From an uncultured Alphaproteobacteria bacterium (GTDB taxonomy: Bacteria > Pseudomonadota > Alphaproteobacteria > HIMB59 > GCA-002718135): a DNA stretch of 64,000 nucleotides. The DNA is taken from positions 40,263 to 104,262 of the forward strand of contig CACGDO010000007.1 of the NCBI GenBank assembly GCA_902571865.1, read 5' to 3'. A program made the position numbers and the translations under genes. A model generated the notes under the pieces. That model searched no databases and had not been told where the DNA came from. It saw only the letters and a program-made list of their open reading frames with translations. Shown here one piece after another: positions 25,881 through 37,310 of the stretch (its first letter is position 1; each line of letters begins with the position of its first letter).

Positions 25881-28553
25881 ATGAATTCTAATCAGATTAG
25901 GTCGACATTTCTCAACTATTTTAAAAAAAATGGACATGAGGTTATTCATTCTAGCTCTCTAGTACCAGATAATGATCCTACCCTAATGTTTGCTAATTCT
26001 GGAATGGTGCAATTTAAAAATATTTTTACAGGTAAAGAGACTAGAGATTACAACAGAGCGACTACAGCTCAAAAATGTGTAAGAGCAGGCGGTAAGCACA
26101 ATGATTTAGAAAATGTAGGATATACGGCAAGACACCATACTTTTTTTGAAATGTTAGGTAATTTCTCTTTTGGAGATTATTTTAAAGAGTTGGCCATAGA
26201 ACTAGCTTGGAATCTGATTACCAAAGAATATTCAATAAATAAAGATAGACTATTAGTAACTGTTTATTCTGATGATCAGGAAGCTTTTGATTTATGGAAA
26301 AAAATAGCTGGATTATCTGAAAATAAAATTATTAAAATTAGTACATCTGATAATTTTTGGTCAATGGGTGAAACTGGTCCTTGCGGTCCATGTTCTGAAA
26401 TATTTTATGATCATGGTGATAAATACGAAGGAGGCCCTCCAGGTTCTCCAAACGAAGATGGTGATAGATTTATAGAAATATGGAATTTAGTATTTATGCA
26501 ATATGAGCAGATATCTAAATCTGAGAGAATAAATCTACCAAAACCCTCCATTGATACTGGAATGGGATTAGAGAGAATGACAGCTCTTCTAGATGGTTCT
26601 AATGATAATTATTCAACAGATTTATTTCAACCGATTATAAATGAATCAACGAAATTATGTGGCGATGAAAGTTCAATAACAAGTCCTAGTCATAGAGTAA
26701 TTGCAGATCACTTAAAATCCTCCTCTTTTTTAATTGCAGATGGAGTTATGCCTTCAAATGAAGGTAGAGGATACGTCTTACGAAGAATAATGAGAAGGGG
26801 AATGCGACACGCTCATTCTTTAGGTAATAAAGAGCCTGTTTTTCATAAACTATTCCCTATTTTTTTAGAAGGAATTAAAAATTCATATCCTGAATTAGAT
26901 AGAGCAAAAGATCTGATCACTAATACATTAATGAATGAAGAAACTAAATTCAAGGAAACTGTTGAAAAAGGAATTAAAATTTTAGATGAGGAAATTTCTA
27001 ACTCAACAAATATATTTAATGGAGAAGTAGCATTTAAATTATACGACACCTATGGATTTCCCTTAGATTTAACGCAAGATTATTTGAAAAGTAAAAATAT
27101 TGAAGTCGATATAAAAACATTTGAACAAAAAATGTTAGATCAAAAGGAAAGAGCAAGACAAAGTTGGAAAGGCACAGGAGACATCGAGGATGAAAGCATT
27201 TGGTTTGAAATAACTTCTGAAATAGATCCAACAGAATTTTTAGGATATTCTGATATGGAAGCTGATTGTAAAATAATTTCAATCATATCAGAAAGTAAGT
27301 CAGTAGATAAAATTAAAAAAGATCAAGAAGCAATTATAATATTAAATCAAACACCTTTTTATGGAGAAAGTGGTGGTCAGGTGGGAGATCATGGTTTTTT
27401 TGAAAATGATAGCTTTAAGTTTGAAGTTATGAATACAACAAAAATATTTGGAAACTATTTTCTTCACAAAGGTAAAGTAATTAGTGGTGAATGCAAAATT
27501 GAAGATACCATTAAAGCAAGGATTAATACATTGAATAGAGATTTTATTAAATATAATCATTCTTCAACTCATTTATTACATGCTGCTCTAAGAAAAATAC
27601 TGGGCAAGCATGTCACGCAGAAGGGCTCACTTGTAAATTCAGAAAAACTTAGATTTGATTTTAGTCACAATAATCCAATTGAAAAAGATCAACTAATGAA
27701 TATTGAAGAAATTGTAAATGATCAAATTCAAAAAAATGGAATTGTTGAAATTAAAATTGTGGATCAAAAAAAAGCTATTGAAGAAGGTGCGATGGCATTG
27801 TTTGGAGAAAAATATAGCGATGAAGTAAGAGTAGTAACAATGGGTCAAGAAAATGAATCATTTTTTTCAAAAGAATTATGCGGAGGAACTCATGTTGTTA
27901 AATTAGGGGAAATAAGTAAATTTAAAATAACTAATCAATCTAGTGTTGCGTCTGGAATAAGAAGAATAGAGGCTGTATCTAATGTTGCAGTGGATAAATA
28001 TATTATAGAAATAGAAAGAAATTTATTAGAAAAAAATAAAAACCAAGATAATCAAATTGAAGATTTAAAGAATAAAATTAAAAATATTAATTCTGATTAT
28101 AATTTTAAAAATCAATCTGAAGACAAAGGTTCGTTAATTAAAGAATTAATTCAGATATACGAAAAATTAAAACAAAATATGTCTATATCAAAAAATATTG
28201 ATAATATTGTTGTAAAAAAAATCAAAGAATTAAATTTTATATACTTGATTGCTGAAGACTACCCCAATAAATCTTTGAAAACATTTATTGACGAGCAAAA
28301 AAAACAATATAACAAAAATAGTGTTTCGTTAATAATTTCAAATAATGATAACAAACTATCTATAGTGTTAGGAGTTACTGAAGACATTACAGGCCTTTTT
28401 GATGCTTCAAAAGAAATAAGAGAAATTTCGATTATTCTAGGTGGCAAGGGTGGGGGAGGAAGAAAAGATCTTGCTCAAGGAGGAGGATCAGATGTTAGTC
28501 AAATTAATGAAAGTATAAAATACGTAGAAGATAAATTAAACTCTATTAGTTAA
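25881..28553 (+). CDS. alaS: Alanyl-tRNA synthetase
   Basis: Class II aminoacyl-tRNA synthetase, 890 residues, full length. N-terminal catalytic domain ([44 protein letters not shown]), editing domain with the zinc-site [12 protein letters not shown] and CGGTHV, and the C-Ala domain ending [15 protein letters not shown]. Starts without a clear Shine-Dalgarno. It follows the recA terminator, and its 3' end overlaps icd by 8 nt on the opposite strand. Confidence 0.97.
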   Translation: MNSNQIRSTFLNYFKKNGHEVIHSSSLVPDNDPTLMFANSGMVQFKNIFTGKETRDYNRATTAQKCVRAGGKHNDLENVGYTARHHTFFEMLGNFSFGDYFKELAIELAWNLITKEYSINKDRLLVTVYSDDQEAFDLWKKIAGLSENKIIKISTSDNFWSMGETGPCGPCSEIFYDHGDKYEGGPPGSPNEDGDRFIEIWNLVFMQYEQISKSERINLPKPSIDTGMGLERMTALLDGSNDNYSTDLFQPIINESTKLCGDESSITSPSHRVIADHLKSSSFLIADGVMPSNEGRGYVLRRIMRRGMRHAHSLGNKEPVFHKLFPIFLEGIKNSYPELDRAKDLITNTLMNEETKFKETVEKGIKILDEEISNSTNIFNGEVAFKLYDTYGFPLDLTQDYLKSKNIEVDIKTFEQKMLDQKERARQSWKGTGDIEDESIWFEITSEIDPTEFLGYSDMEADCKIISIISESKSVDKIKKDQEAIIILNQTPFYGESGGQVGDHGFFENDSFKFEVMNTTKIFGNYFLHKGKVISGECKIEDTIKARINTLNRDFIKYNHSSTHLLHAALRKILGKHVTQKGSLVNSEKLRFDFSHNNPIEKDQLMNIEEIVNDQIQKNGIVEIKIVDQKKAIEEGAMALFGEKYSDEVRVVTMGQENESFFSKELCGGTHVVKLGEISKFKITNQSSVASGIRRIEAVSNVAVDKYIIEIERNLLEKNKNQDNQIEDLKNKIKNINSDYNFKNQSEDKGSLIKELIQIYEKLKQNMSISKNIDNIVVKKIKELNFIYLIAEDYPNKSLKTFIDEQKKQYNKNSVSLIISNNDNKLSIVLGVTEDITGLFDASKEIREISIILGGKGGGGRKDLAQGGGSDVSQINESIKYVEDKLNSIS

Positions 28554-29754
28554 TTTGAAAATTGTTTTTTATTGCGCTTAAAAAATCTTGAGTGTTTAAC
28601 CATTTCTGATCTTTGTTAATTAATATTGCTAGATCTTTTGTCATTTCACCACTTTCTACAGTTTTGATACACGTTTCTTCTAATTTTTTAGCAAAATTTA
28701 TTAATTCATTATTACCATCAAATTCTCCTCTAAAACTTAAACCTCTTGTCCAAGCAAAGATTGATGCAATAGGATTAGTTGAAGTTTCTATACCTTTCTG
28801 ATGATTTCTATAATGTCTTGTAACAGTTCCATGTGCTGCTTCAGCTTCTACTGTTTTACCATCTGGGGTCATTAACACACTTGTCATTAAACCTAGTGAT
28901 CCAAATCCTTGAGCAACAGAATCTGATTGAACATCTCCATCATAATTTTTACAAGCCCAAATAAAATTACCATCCCATTTTAAAGCTGAGGCCACCATAT
29001 CATCGATTAATCTATGCTCATAAACTATGTCTTTTTCTTTAAACTTATTTTTAAATTCAGTATCAAATACATCCTGAAATAAATCTTTAAATCTTCCATC
29101 GTAGACTTTTAAAATAGTATTTTTAGTAGAAAGGTAAACTGGCCAACCAAGGTTAAGTCCATAATTAAAACAAGCTCTAGCAAAGTCTTTAATTGAATTA
29201 TCTAAATTATACATTGATAGGGCCACACCAGGTTTTTCAAATTCATATACATCTTTTGTAAATCCTTCAGATCCATCTTTAGGTTCAAAAACCATTTTAA
29301 GAGTTCCTGGTTTATTAATTAATGTGTCAGTCGCTCTATATTGATCACCAAAGGCATGTCTAGCAACTACAATTGGATGATTCCAATTTGTAATTATTCT
29401 TGGAACATTTTTGCATATAATTGGCTGTCTAAATATTGTTCCTCCCAGTATATTTCTTATTGTTCCATTGGGAGAACGCCACATTTGTTTTAATTTGAAT
29501 TCCTCTACTCGATTTTCATCAGGAGTAATTGTTGCACATTTTATTCCTACACCATATTTTTTCACCGCCTCGGCAGCATCTATTGTGATTTGATCATTTG
29601 TCTCATCTCTTTTAATCACTCCAAGATCAAAATATTTGATATCTATATCAATATAGGGCAAAATTAATTGTTCTTTGATGTACTCCCAGATGATTCTGGT
29701 CATTTCATCTCCATCCATTTCAACTACAGGGTTTTTAACTTTTATTTTTGCCAT
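28546..29754 (-). CDS. icd: NADP-dependent isocitrate dehydrogenase, eukaryote-like homodimeric type
   Basis: TCA-cycle enzyme oxidising isocitrate to 2-oxoglutarate. The 402 residues match the dimeric class shared by mitochondria and alphaproteobacteria ([20 protein letters not shown] at the start; [42 protein letters not shown]) rather than the E. coli class. All substrate-binding arginines in the N-terminal part appear present. It overlaps the upstream LOG-family gene by 13 nt, so the two are coupled. Confidence 0.95.
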   Translation of the reverse strand: MAKIKVKNPVVEMDGDEMTRIIWEYIKEQLILPYIDIDIKYFDLGVIKRDETNDQITIDAAEAVKKYGVGIKCATITPDENRVEEFKLKQMWRSPNGTIRNILGGTIFRQPIICKNVPRIITNWNHPIVVARHAFGDQYRATDTLINKPGTLKMVFEPKDGSEGFTKDVYEFEKPGVALSMYNLDNSIKDFARACFNYGLNLGWPVYLSTKNTILKVYDGRFKDLFQDVFDTEFKNKFKEKDIVYEHRLIDDMVASALKWDGNFIWACKNYDGDVQSDSVAQGFGSLGLMTSVLMTPDGKTVEAEAAHGTVTRHYRNHQKGIETSTNPIASIFAWTRGLSFRGEFDGNNELINFAKKLEETCIKTVESGEMTKDLAILINKDQKWLNTQDFLSAIKNNFQIN

Positions 29755-30293
29755 TTAATTAATATATTTTTTAATTGATCAACCGTATCTATAATGTGAA
29801 AACTGTTTTGTAAATTTTTATTTGAAAAATTTTCATCTTCAAAAAATTTAAATTGCTGAAATAGATTATCCCAGAAATTATTTTTATTAAAAAATATTAT
29901 TGGCTTATCATGAATCCCCATTACTTTCCAAGATACAACTTCTACTATTTCTTCTAAAGTACCTGTTCCTCCTGGTAATGCTAAATACGCATCACCTAAC
30001 TCAAATAGTAACTTTTTTCTTTCAGACATATTATCCACTATTTTTAATTCATCTATATTTTCAAAAATTATTTCTCTTTCAGATAAAAAATTTGGAATAA
30101 CTCCCGTAACTATATTTTTATATTTTTTTGCTGTCTTAGCAACCACACCCATAATACCAACTTTTGCCCCACCGTAGACAATATTTATTTTAAATGATGA
30201 TATTAATTTGCTAATTTCTTCTGCATCTTGATAATATTTATTACTTAATTTATCTGAAGATGAGCAATAGACAGTAATAGATTTAATAGTCAT
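29742..30293 (-). CDS. LOG-family protein (TIGR00730 type, possible nucleoside 5'-monophosphate phosphoribohydrolase)
   Basis: 183 residues with the LOG signatures [41 protein letters not shown], and [15 protein letters not shown]. The PGGxGTxxE motif forms the nucleotide site. Characterised relatives release ribose-5-phosphate from (cytokinin) nucleoside monophosphates; bacterial substrates such as AMP are likely. It precedes icd with a 13-nt overlap and follows the RND permease by 25 nt. Confidence 0.85.
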   Translation of the reverse strand: MTIKSITVYCSSSDKLSNKYYQDAEEISKLISSFKINIVYGGAKVGIMGVVAKTAKKYKNIVTGVIPNFLSEREIIFENIDELKIVDNMSERKKLLFELGDAYLALPGGTGTLEEIVEVVSWKVMGIHDKPIIFFNKNNFWDNLFQQFKFFEDENFSNKNLQNSFHIIDTVDQLKNILIKWQK

Positions 30294-30318
30294 AAATTTA
30301 ATGTTTATTAGAAAAAAT

Positions 30319-33300
30319 TTAACTAGAAATTTTATTCTTATACCAATTCTTAATGTTTTCTCTAAACATTAATGCTGATGGTGTTACAACTAATGTGAGA
30401 AATGTCGCAAAAAGTAGTCCAAATACTATAGCTGTTGATAATTGAACCCACCACTGAGTATCTGGCGAACCTCTGGTTATTTCTCTAGATATGAAGTCAA
30501 CATTTGTCATTGTAACCATTGGTAATAATCCTAGTACTGTTGTAGTTGTTGTAAGTAAAACTGGTCTCAGTCTCTGTGCCCCTGTTTTGATAATGGCTTC
30601 TCTAATACTAGATGTTTTAGTCTTTAAAAAATCAAATGTATCAATCAATATAATATTATTATTTACAACTATTCCAGCAAGAGCAATTACTCCAACTCCT
30701 GACATAACAATACCAAATGGCTGTGCTGTTACCATTAAACCTATAAAAACACCAGCTGTGGACATTACTACTGCAAAAAGAATTAAGAATGCACTATAAA
30801 AACTATTAAACTGCAATAGAAGTATCATTAGCATTAAAAATAAAGCTACACCAAAAGCTCCTGTTAAAAATTCTTGAGCTTCTTTTTGATCTTCATTTTC
30901 TCCAATAAGTTCAGCCCTTACTTTGTTATCTAATTCATAACGAGGTAAATCTAAAGCTCTTCCTCTCCAAGAGGGAGCAGTATCTGAAATTCCTAATACG
31001 TACTCAAGTTCTTTTACTTTTCCGTCAGGATAAGTTCCAGGCTCTACATCTGCTTGAATATTTATAGCATTTTTTGAATCTACTCTAATTATATTTCCTG
31101 TTCTGCTATTTGGAACAATTTCTACAAAATTGGATATTGGAACTAAACCATTTGAAGTAGTTACTCTTAAGTTATCAATTCTATCCAATGTCCTTCCTTC
31201 GTTTGGATACCGAAGATAAAGTGGTATACTTTCATTACTATCATCAGGTCTATATTCACCAAGTTTAAGACCGTTTGTTGCAAGTTTAATTACATTGCCA
31301 ATTGATGTAATGTTAGCTCCAAACTTAGAAGCTTGTTTTCTATCTACATTAATTTCCCATTCTATCCCAGGTGCTGGTAAATTATCTTCTACATTCATTA
31401 ACTTTGGATAACTATCCATGAATTTTTTAAGCTTAATTCCTTCAGCTATTAAAAGTTGCTTATTATCACTGGTTAATTTAATGTTAATTGGTTTACCTTC
31501 ACCAGGACCACCTTGTTGTTCTCTTGACTCTACTTTAATCCCATTGATGCTTTTTGTAGCTTCCAAAATTTCTGCAAGAATTACTTTTGATTTTCTTCTT
31601 TTATCCCAATCTGTATATTCCAAACTTATTGATCCAATAAAGTCTTCTGATGCCTCTGATTGCTCACTTACATTTCCACTTAAAGAATAAATATTTTTAA
31701 ATTCTTGTCTTTCCGATTGAAGCTTTAAAATAATATTCTCAACTCTTGATACATAATCTTTTTTTTCTTCAACTGAGAGATTGCCTCTTGCAAAGACTAC
31801 GATTTTTGCAAGATCTGGCTCAACATCTGGGAAAAATTCTACACCTTCTCCAACTTTAGTATAGGTGTAGTTTACAGCAACTAATATTACTAAAGCACTA
31901 ATCATCACCTTTAAAGGATGAAATAATAAGAAGTTTAATACTTTTGCATAAAATCCAACAAAACCAGTTACGTTTAAAACAGGTTCATTTGATTCTGAAG
32001 ATAAGATTTTTGCATTTTTAGAAACTAATTTATCTGTAGTATTTACATTTTCTGAAATTTTATAAACTCTTGGTATAATTCTTATAAATACAAATATAAA
32101 TAAAGCGAAGCTCAGTAAATATTTTGCAATTGTTATAAATAAACTAAATCTTTCAAGATCTAATAATCCAAATCCATAAGATAATAGATTGTAAAAAATT
32201 AATGATATTAGTAATGGTACAATAAATTGGAGAAGTATTCTTGAAACAGTATTTAAAATAGATCCTAAAACTGGGACAAACAGTAGTGCCATAAACAAAG
32301 AAGAAATAAGAACACATATAAGTGTTATTGGTAAATATTTCATAAATTCACCAGCTATACCAGGCCAGAATATTAAAGGTAGAAAGGCTGCCAGGGTAGT
32401 TGCAGTCGATGATATAATTGGTAGTGACATTTTTTTTGATGAATTTGCGAAGGCATCTTTTACACCAAGTCCTTCTTTCATTTTTCTATCTGCATATTCA
32501 ACAACAACAATTGCTCCATCGACTAATAGTCCTACAGATAAAATTAGAGCAAATAATACAACTATATTAATAGTAAAACCCATTACAGAAAGAGCTAATA
32601 AACCTGATAAAAACGATCCTGGAATAGATACACCAACTAATAAACCAGACCTAACTCCTAATGCTCCTAAAATAATAATTAATACAAGGATTATAGCTGC
32701 TATGACATTGTTTTGCAGACTATTTAACATAGTTTTAATTCCTTTTGATTGATCATTGCCAAAAGAAATTTCAACATTTTCAGGAAAACTTTTAGCAGTA
32801 ATTGCAGTTATTCTTTTTACTTCTTCAATAGTATTAATAATATTTTCACCAATTCTTTTAGAAACATCAATAGTTATTGAATTAGATCCATTTACATTTG
32901 CATAAGATTGCCTATCTTCAAATGTTCTTTTAACTTCAGCAATATCCCTGAAAGTAATAACTGAATCTCCGTTAGTTTTAACAGGAGTATTTAATACATC
33001 TTCAATAGTTTCGTATAAACCTGGAACTTTAATATCAAAACTTCCGTCACCAGTGTCTTGACCACCAGCAGATACCATTTTATTATTTTCTCTAACAATA
33101 TTAATAAGACTCTCAAGATTGATACCATAGCTATCAACTGCAGTTGGATTTATTAGTATGTCAACTTGTTCATTTCTTTTACCGCCTATTTTAGCTTCTA
33201 AAACACTAGGAATTGTTTCTATATCATCTTGCAAAATATCAGCTAAATCTTGAAGTGTTCTATTAGGCACATCTCCACTTAAAGAAATCGAAAGGATAGG

Positions 33301-33714
33301 AAACGTACTTATATTTACTTCGTTAACTGTTGGTTCATCTGCTTCACTAGGTAGATCACCCTTGGCTCTATCAACTTTATCCCTAATATCAACCATAGCT
33401 TGATCAGAGTCAAAACCAGCATCAAATTCTAATAAAACATTGCCTCCGCCTGAATAAGCTGTTGATCTTACTTCTCTTACTCCTTCAACAGTTTTAACTT
33501 CGTCTTCAATTGGTTTAACTAAAAGCCTTTCAGAGTCTTGTGCAGAAATACCATTTTGACTTAGTGAAATATAAACTATTGGTATGCTTACATCAGGAGA
33601 TGATTCTTTAGGCATTGTGATATAAGTAGATGCGCCTGAAAAAATTATAAAAATAAGTATTCCCATGAAAACTCTGGAGTGGCTAATTGCATAGTCTATA
33701 ATATTTATTTTCAT
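30319..33714 (-). CDS. RND-family efflux permease
   Basis: Inner-membrane proton-driven exporter of the AcrB superfamily, 1131 residues. It has TM1 at about 13-33, a large periplasmic loop with the porter subdomains, TM2-TM6 at about 335-490, a second loop and TM8-TM12 near the end (GVGVIALAGIVVNNNIILID). The TM4 acidic pair usually DD reads LLVDGAIVVVEYADRKM, so one aspartate is glycine, a variant that occurs in some alphaproteobacterial RND groups. Between TM6 and TM7 it has about 80 extra residues with two additional hydrophobic stretches. Substrate unknown; it lies 5 nt after its adaptor gene. No outer-membrane TolC-type gene is in this window. Confidence 0.9.
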   Translation of the reverse strand: MKINIIDYAISHSRVFMGILIFIIFSGASTYITMPKESSPDVSIPIVYISLSQNGISAQDSERLLVKPIEDEVKTVEGVREVRSTAYSGGGNVLLEFDAGFDSDQAMVDIRDKVDRAKGDLPSEADEPTVNEVNISTFPILSISLSGDVPNRTLQDLADILQDDIETIPSVLEAKIGGKRNEQVDILINPTAVDSYGINLESLINIVRENNKMVSAGGQDTGDGSFDIKVPGLYETIEDVLNTPVKTNGDSVITFRDIAEVKRTFEDRQSYANVNGSNSITIDVSKRIGENIINTIEEVKRITAITAKSFPENVEISFGNDQSKGIKTMLNSLQNNVIAAIILVLIIILGALGVRSGLLVGVSIPGSFLSGLLALSVMGFTINIVVLFALILSVGLLVDGAIVVVEYADRKMKEGLGVKDAFANSSKKMSLPIISSTATTLAAFLPLIFWPGIAGEFMKYLPITLICVLISSLFMALLFVPVLGSILNTVSRILLQFIVPLLISLIFYNLLSYGFGLLDLERFSLFITIAKYLLSFALFIFVFIRIIPRVYKISENVNTTDKLVSKNAKILSSESNEPVLNVTGFVGFYAKVLNFLLFHPLKVMISALVILVAVNYTYTKVGEGVEFFPDVEPDLAKIVVFARGNLSVEEKKDYVSRVENIILKLQSERQEFKNIYSLSGNVSEQSEASEDFIGSISLEYTDWDKRRKSKVILAEILEATKSINGIKVESREQQGGPGEGKPINIKLTSDNKQLLIAEGIKLKKFMDSYPKLMNVEDNLPAPGIEWEINVDRKQASKFGANITSIGNVIKLATNGLKLGEYRPDDSNESIPLYLRYPNEGRTLDRIDNLRVTTSNGLVPISNFVEIVPNSRTGNIIRVDSKNAINIQADVEPGTYPDGKVKELEYVLGISDTAPSWRGRALDLPRYELDNKVRAELIGENEDQKEAQEFLTGAFGVALFLMLMILLLQFNSFYSAFLILFAVVMSTAGVFIGLMVTAQPFGIVMSGVGVIALAGIVVNNNIILIDTFDFLKTKTSSIREAIIKTGAQRLRPVLLTTTTTVLGLLPMVTMTNVDFISREITRGSPDTQWWVQLSTAIVFGLLFATFLTLVVTPSALMFRENIKNWYKNKISS

Positions 33715-33719
33715 TTAGA

Positions 33720-34961
33720 TTAGTTTATTGTTTCACCAATACTTATATATTCTTGACCACTTACAATTAAATTTACTTTCTCAGGTAATCCAGAAACCCA
33801 CATGCCGTCTATTGTATCCTTAATTGTTTTGGTTGGATAGAATGTAACCTTATTATCATTATCTACAGCTTTAACACCTACGGTCCCATCGTCTAATAAA
33901 GTTAGTATAGAAGGTGGTATTTTGTGAGCTTTAAGTTCTGAACCTTTGATAATAATTTTAGTTGTTATTCCACTTTTATAAGAGAGATCTTTGTTATCAG
34001 CTTCAATTGTAATTTCGAATGTTCTAGTACTAGTTTCGGCTGATGGAGAAATAAAAGATATTATTCCATTTTTTTTAATACCATTACTATCTTCAATTAA
34101 AGCTTTAGTACCAACACTCACTTTATTTACATCAAATTCAGATAAATAACCTTCAATCTTGATAGGGTCTAAATCAATTATAGTAAATAGGGGAGTACCA
34201 ATTGAGATAAATTCAGTTTCCTCAACCATCTTTTCTGAAATAATTCCATCAAATGGTGCCTTGATAGTAGTTTTTTCTATATCTAGCTTTATGTTCTTTA
34301 AAATTGATTTTACATTTGAAATTTGAGCTTCAAGGTTTGCTAAGGTAGATTCAAATTTTATTTTAATATCTTCTCTATCCGCTTGCGCATTGGCAAGATT
34401 AAAAGATGCTAAACTTAATTTTGATTTTGAACTTAAACCTTTATCAATAAGTTGTTTTGCAGATGCATATTCAATTTCATACAATTCAATTCTCTCAACA
34501 TTTTGTCTAAGTAGATTATCTCTGTTTTTTTCATTTAAAATTAATTCTTTATTAAGTCTTTCTAAATCTTTTTTTGCACTAGCAAGCTTTTCATTTCTAT
34601 CCTCTAGTGAGATTGCAATCATATCAGCATTTAGAGATACTCTATCTCCTCTTGCAAATTGAATATTATCTATGTTGCCAGATGTTTCAGATTTAACATC
34701 AATTTTTTTATTATGAATAGTTTGACCTTGTAATTCAATAGATTGATCAATTAAACTGGAAATAAATACCTTTGTTTCAACAGAAAATGTAAAATCTTTA
34801 TTATCGTTATTTTCTGTATTTTGTGAATATGATGTTTCTGTTTCAGTGCTAGTTTCTGTATTATCGTCTTGCGCAACAACATTATTTGTAAATTGACCAG
34901 AACCAATCCATCCAACAACAGCGGCAAGTATTATGAAAGCTATAAATATTGATCTTTTCAT
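33720..34961 (-). CDS. RND efflux periplasmic adaptor (membrane fusion protein)
   Basis: 413-residue periplasmic adaptor linking the RND permease to an outer-membrane channel. An N-terminal membrane anchor (about 4-22) is followed by a low-complexity Thr/Glu/Asn linker (about 30-60), the first half of the lipoyl domain, a long coiled-coil hairpin (about 120-220), the second lipoyl half with TIKAPFDGIISEKMVEETEFIS, and a beta-barrel domain. No lipobox cysteine, so it is anchored by the N-terminal helix. First gene of the pump operon and divergent from rlmE. Confidence 0.9.
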   Translation of the reverse strand: MKRSIFIAFIILAAVVGWIGSGQFTNNVVAQDDNTETSTETETSYSQNTENNDNKDFTFSVETKVFISSLIDQSIELQGQTIHNKKIDVKSETSGNIDNIQFARGDRVSLNADMIAISLEDRNEKLASAKKDLERLNKELILNEKNRDNLLRQNVERIELYEIEYASAKQLIDKGLSSKSKLSLASFNLANAQADREDIKIKFESTLANLEAQISNVKSILKNIKLDIEKTTIKAPFDGIISEKMVEETEFISIGTPLFTIIDLDPIKIEGYLSEFDVNKVSVGTKALIEDSNGIKKNGIISFISPSAETSTRTFEITIEADNKDLSYKSGITTKIIIKGSELKAHKIPPSILTLLDDGTVGVKAVDNDNKVTFYPTKTIKDTIDGMWVSGLPEKVNLIVSGQEYISIGETIN

Positions 34962-35030
34962 TAAATATCTTACATGTCATATATATTAAAGTCACTAAAA
35001 AACAATTTTTTGTTAACTTTATTATCTTTT

Positions 35031-35630
35031 ATGAAATCAAAAAACTGGGTTAATAGACAAAAAAATGATCAGTTTGTAAAGAAAGCTAAACAGTTAGGGT
35101 ATATAAATCGAGCTGCGTTTAAACTAGAAGAGATTGAGCAAAAATATAAAATAATTGAACACTCTAGAGAAATACTAGAGCTTGGATCTTCCCCAGGTGG
35201 TTGGACTCAAGTCATCTTAAATTACAATTCAAAAACTAATATAACCTGTTTTGATTTATTAGATTTGAAAATTAACAATCAACGTATAGCTTTCTATAGA
35301 GAGGATTTTTTAAAATTTAATTTTACTAATTTAAAAAATAAATTTGATTTGGTTTTATCAGATGTAGCTCCTAATACAACTGGTCATCAATCAACAGATC
35401 ATCTCAGGATAAGTCAGTTAATATATGAAGTTATAGACAGATTAGAAATAATATTAAAAAAACAAGGATCATTTATATTCAAAATTTGGAAGGGAGAGGA
35501 AGAAAAGGAAATTATAAAGATGCTTAAAAAAATTTTTGATAAAGTTGAGTATTTTAAGCCAAAATCATCAAGACAAGAATCAAGTGAAATATTTATAATA
35601 TCAAGAGGATTTAGATTGCATGAAGAGTAA
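35031..35630 (+). CDS. rlmE: 23S rRNA (uridine-2552) 2'-O-methyltransferase
   Basis: FtsJ/RrmJ-family methylase of the 50S A-loop. 199 residues: KSKNWVNRQKNDQFVKKAKQLGYINRAAFKLEEI, SAM motif ILELGSSPGGWTQV, DVAPNTTGHQSTDH and the catalytic lysine in FIFKIWKGEEE. An in-frame ATG at 34974 would add 19 hydrophobic residues and leave only 12 nt to the divergent adaptor gene; I prefer 35031, which matches the family N-terminus. The 3' end overlaps guaA by 11 nt. Confidence 0.9.
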   Translation: MKSKNWVNRQKNDQFVKKAKQLGYINRAAFKLEEIEQKYKIIEHSREILELGSSPGGWTQVILNYNSKTNITCFDLLDLKINNQRIAFYREDFLKFNFTNLKNKFDLVLSDVAPNTTGHQSTDHLRISQLIYEVIDRLEIILKKQGSFIFKIWKGEEEKEIIKMLKKIFDKVEYFKPKSSRQESSEIFIISRGFRLHEE

Positions 35631-37173
35631 ATTAGAAACTATTTTAATTGTAGATTATGGATCTCAATACACACAATTAATAGCTAGAAGAATAAGAGAG
35701 TTAGAAGTCTTTTGTCTTGTCTATCCTTTTAATAAAATTACGAAAAAAATTTTAAATGAAATCAAACCATCGGCATTTATATTATCTGGAGGACCTAGAT
35801 CAGTACTCGACAAAAATGCCCCAAAATTAAATCAAGAAATTTTAAAAATGAAAAAACCAGTTTTAGCAATTTGCTATGGTATGCAATTAGTAACCAAAAA
35901 TTTGAAAGGTGTAGTAAAACGTTCTACGCATAGAGAGTATGGTCACACTATTATAAATATTAAGAAAAAATCACTTTTATTTAAAGGAATAAACAAACGA
36001 AAAATCAAAGTATGGATGTCTCATGGAGATAATATCAATAAAATACCAAAACTTTTTTCAATAACATCTTTATCAAACAATAAAATTATTTCATCAATTG
36101 AAAATAATAAAAATAAAATTTATTGCCTTCAATTTCATCCTGAGGTCTATCATACAGATTTTGGTTCAAAAATAATTAATAATTTTACTTTAAATATTGT
36201 AAATATAAAAAATAAATTCAAAATTCAAAAATTTATTGAAAATAAAGTATCAGAATTAAAAAATGAAATTAAGAATAAAAAAATAATCTGTGGTTTATCT
36301 GGAGGTGTAGATTCCACAGTTACTGCATATTTATTAAGCAAAGCCGTTAACAAAAATCTTTATTGTATTTTTGTTGATCACGGTCTTCTAAGAAAAAATG
36401 AAGCTAACGAAGTGTCAAAAATATTTTCCAAAAAATTTGGCAAAAACTTTACTAAAATAAATGCTTCTAATATTTTTTTAAAAAATTTAAAAAATGTTTC
36501 TGATCCAGAGAAAAAAAGAAAAATTATTGGCAAAACATTTATAGAAGTTTTTGATAAAGCAGCTAAAAAATTATCAAATGTAGATTACTTAGGGCAGGGG
36601 ACTCTTTATCCAGATATTATAGAAAGTATTCCTTTTTTTGGTGGTCCAACAGCTAAAATCAAAAGTCACCATAATGTTGGGGGTTTACCAAAAAAAATGA
36701 AATTAAAAATTGTGGAGCCATTAAGAGAATTATTTAAAGATGAGGTAAGAAATGTTGGAAGGCAATTAAAAATAGATAAACATTTACTTTTAAGACATCC
36801 TTTCCCAGGTCCAGGTTTAGCAATCCGAATACCTGGGGTAATTGATAAAAAAAAGATTTTAATTCTTCAAGAGGCAGATCATATTTTTATAGAGTATCTA
36901 AAAGAGAAAAATCTTTATAATAAAATTTGGCAAGCTTTTGTTGTTCTTTTACCAGTAAAATCAGTAGGTGTTATGGGTGATGAAAGAACATACAATTACT
37001 CTGTTTCACTTAGAGCTATTACTTCAGTGGATGGAATGACAGCGGATTTTTATATGTTTACAAATAATCAATTAAAAGAAATATCATCTCGTATAATTAA
37101 TAATGTTAAAGGTATTAACAGAGTATTATATGACTTTACATCTAAACCTCCTGGAACCATTGAGTGGGAATAA
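35620..37173 (+). CDS. guaA: GMP synthase, glutamine-hydrolysing
   Basis: Amidates XMP to GMP. 517 residues: an N-terminal class I glutaminase (SGGPRSV; catalytic cysteine in AICYGMQLV; FHPEV with the His-Glu pair), the PP-loop synthetase domain (GLSGGVDSTV near residue 227) and the C-terminal dimerisation domain (RHPFPGPGLAIR; TSKPPGTIEWE at the end). Complete and full length. It starts within the end of rlmE. Confidence 0.97.
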   Translation: MKSKLETILIVDYGSQYTQLIARRIRELEVFCLVYPFNKITKKILNEIKPSAFILSGGPRSVLDKNAPKLNQEILKMKKPVLAICYGMQLVTKNLKGVVKRSTHREYGHTIINIKKKSLLFKGINKRKIKVWMSHGDNINKIPKLFSITSLSNNKIISSIENNKNKIYCLQFHPEVYHTDFGSKIINNFTLNIVNIKNKFKIQKFIENKVSELKNEIKNKKIICGLSGGVDSTVTAYLLSKAVNKNLYCIFVDHGLLRKNEANEVSKIFSKKFGKNFTKINASNIFLKNLKNVSDPEKKRKIIGKTFIEVFDKAAKKLSNVDYLGQGTLYPDIIESIPFFGGPTAKIKSHHNVGGLPKKMKLKIVEPLRELFKDEVRNVGRQLKIDKHLLLRHPFPGPGLAIRIPGVIDKKKILILQEADHIFIEYLKEKNLYNKIWQAFVVLLPVKSVGVMGDERTYNYSVSLRAITSVDGMTADFYMFTNNQLKEISSRIINNVKGINRVLYDFTSKPPGTIEWE

Positions 37174-37295
37174 TATAAATAATTGATTTTGTTATATTTT
37201 TAAATTTAAGATTTATGTATGCATTTTAAGAATTACTAAATTGCCTATATCGTATTATTAAAAAAACACATTTAAACTAACCTCAGATTTAAATT

Positions 37296-37302
37296 AGGAG
37301 GT
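37296..37302 (+). promoter_or_regulatory. Strong Shine-Dalgarno site of the NMT1-type binding-protein gene
   Basis: AGGAGGT located 8 nt before the ATG at 37311, matching the pattern at the other substrate-binding-protein gene. The rest of the 137-nt spacer after guaA shows no recognisable riboswitch; in particular no thiamine-pyrophosphate element is seen. Confidence 0.7.
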
Positions 37303-37310
37303 ATAATCAA

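Noticed and set aside
37174..37310. Riboswitch before the NMT1-type binding protein
   Set aside because: No thiamine, cobalamin, FMN or SAM element could be recognised; only the ribosome-binding site is supported.
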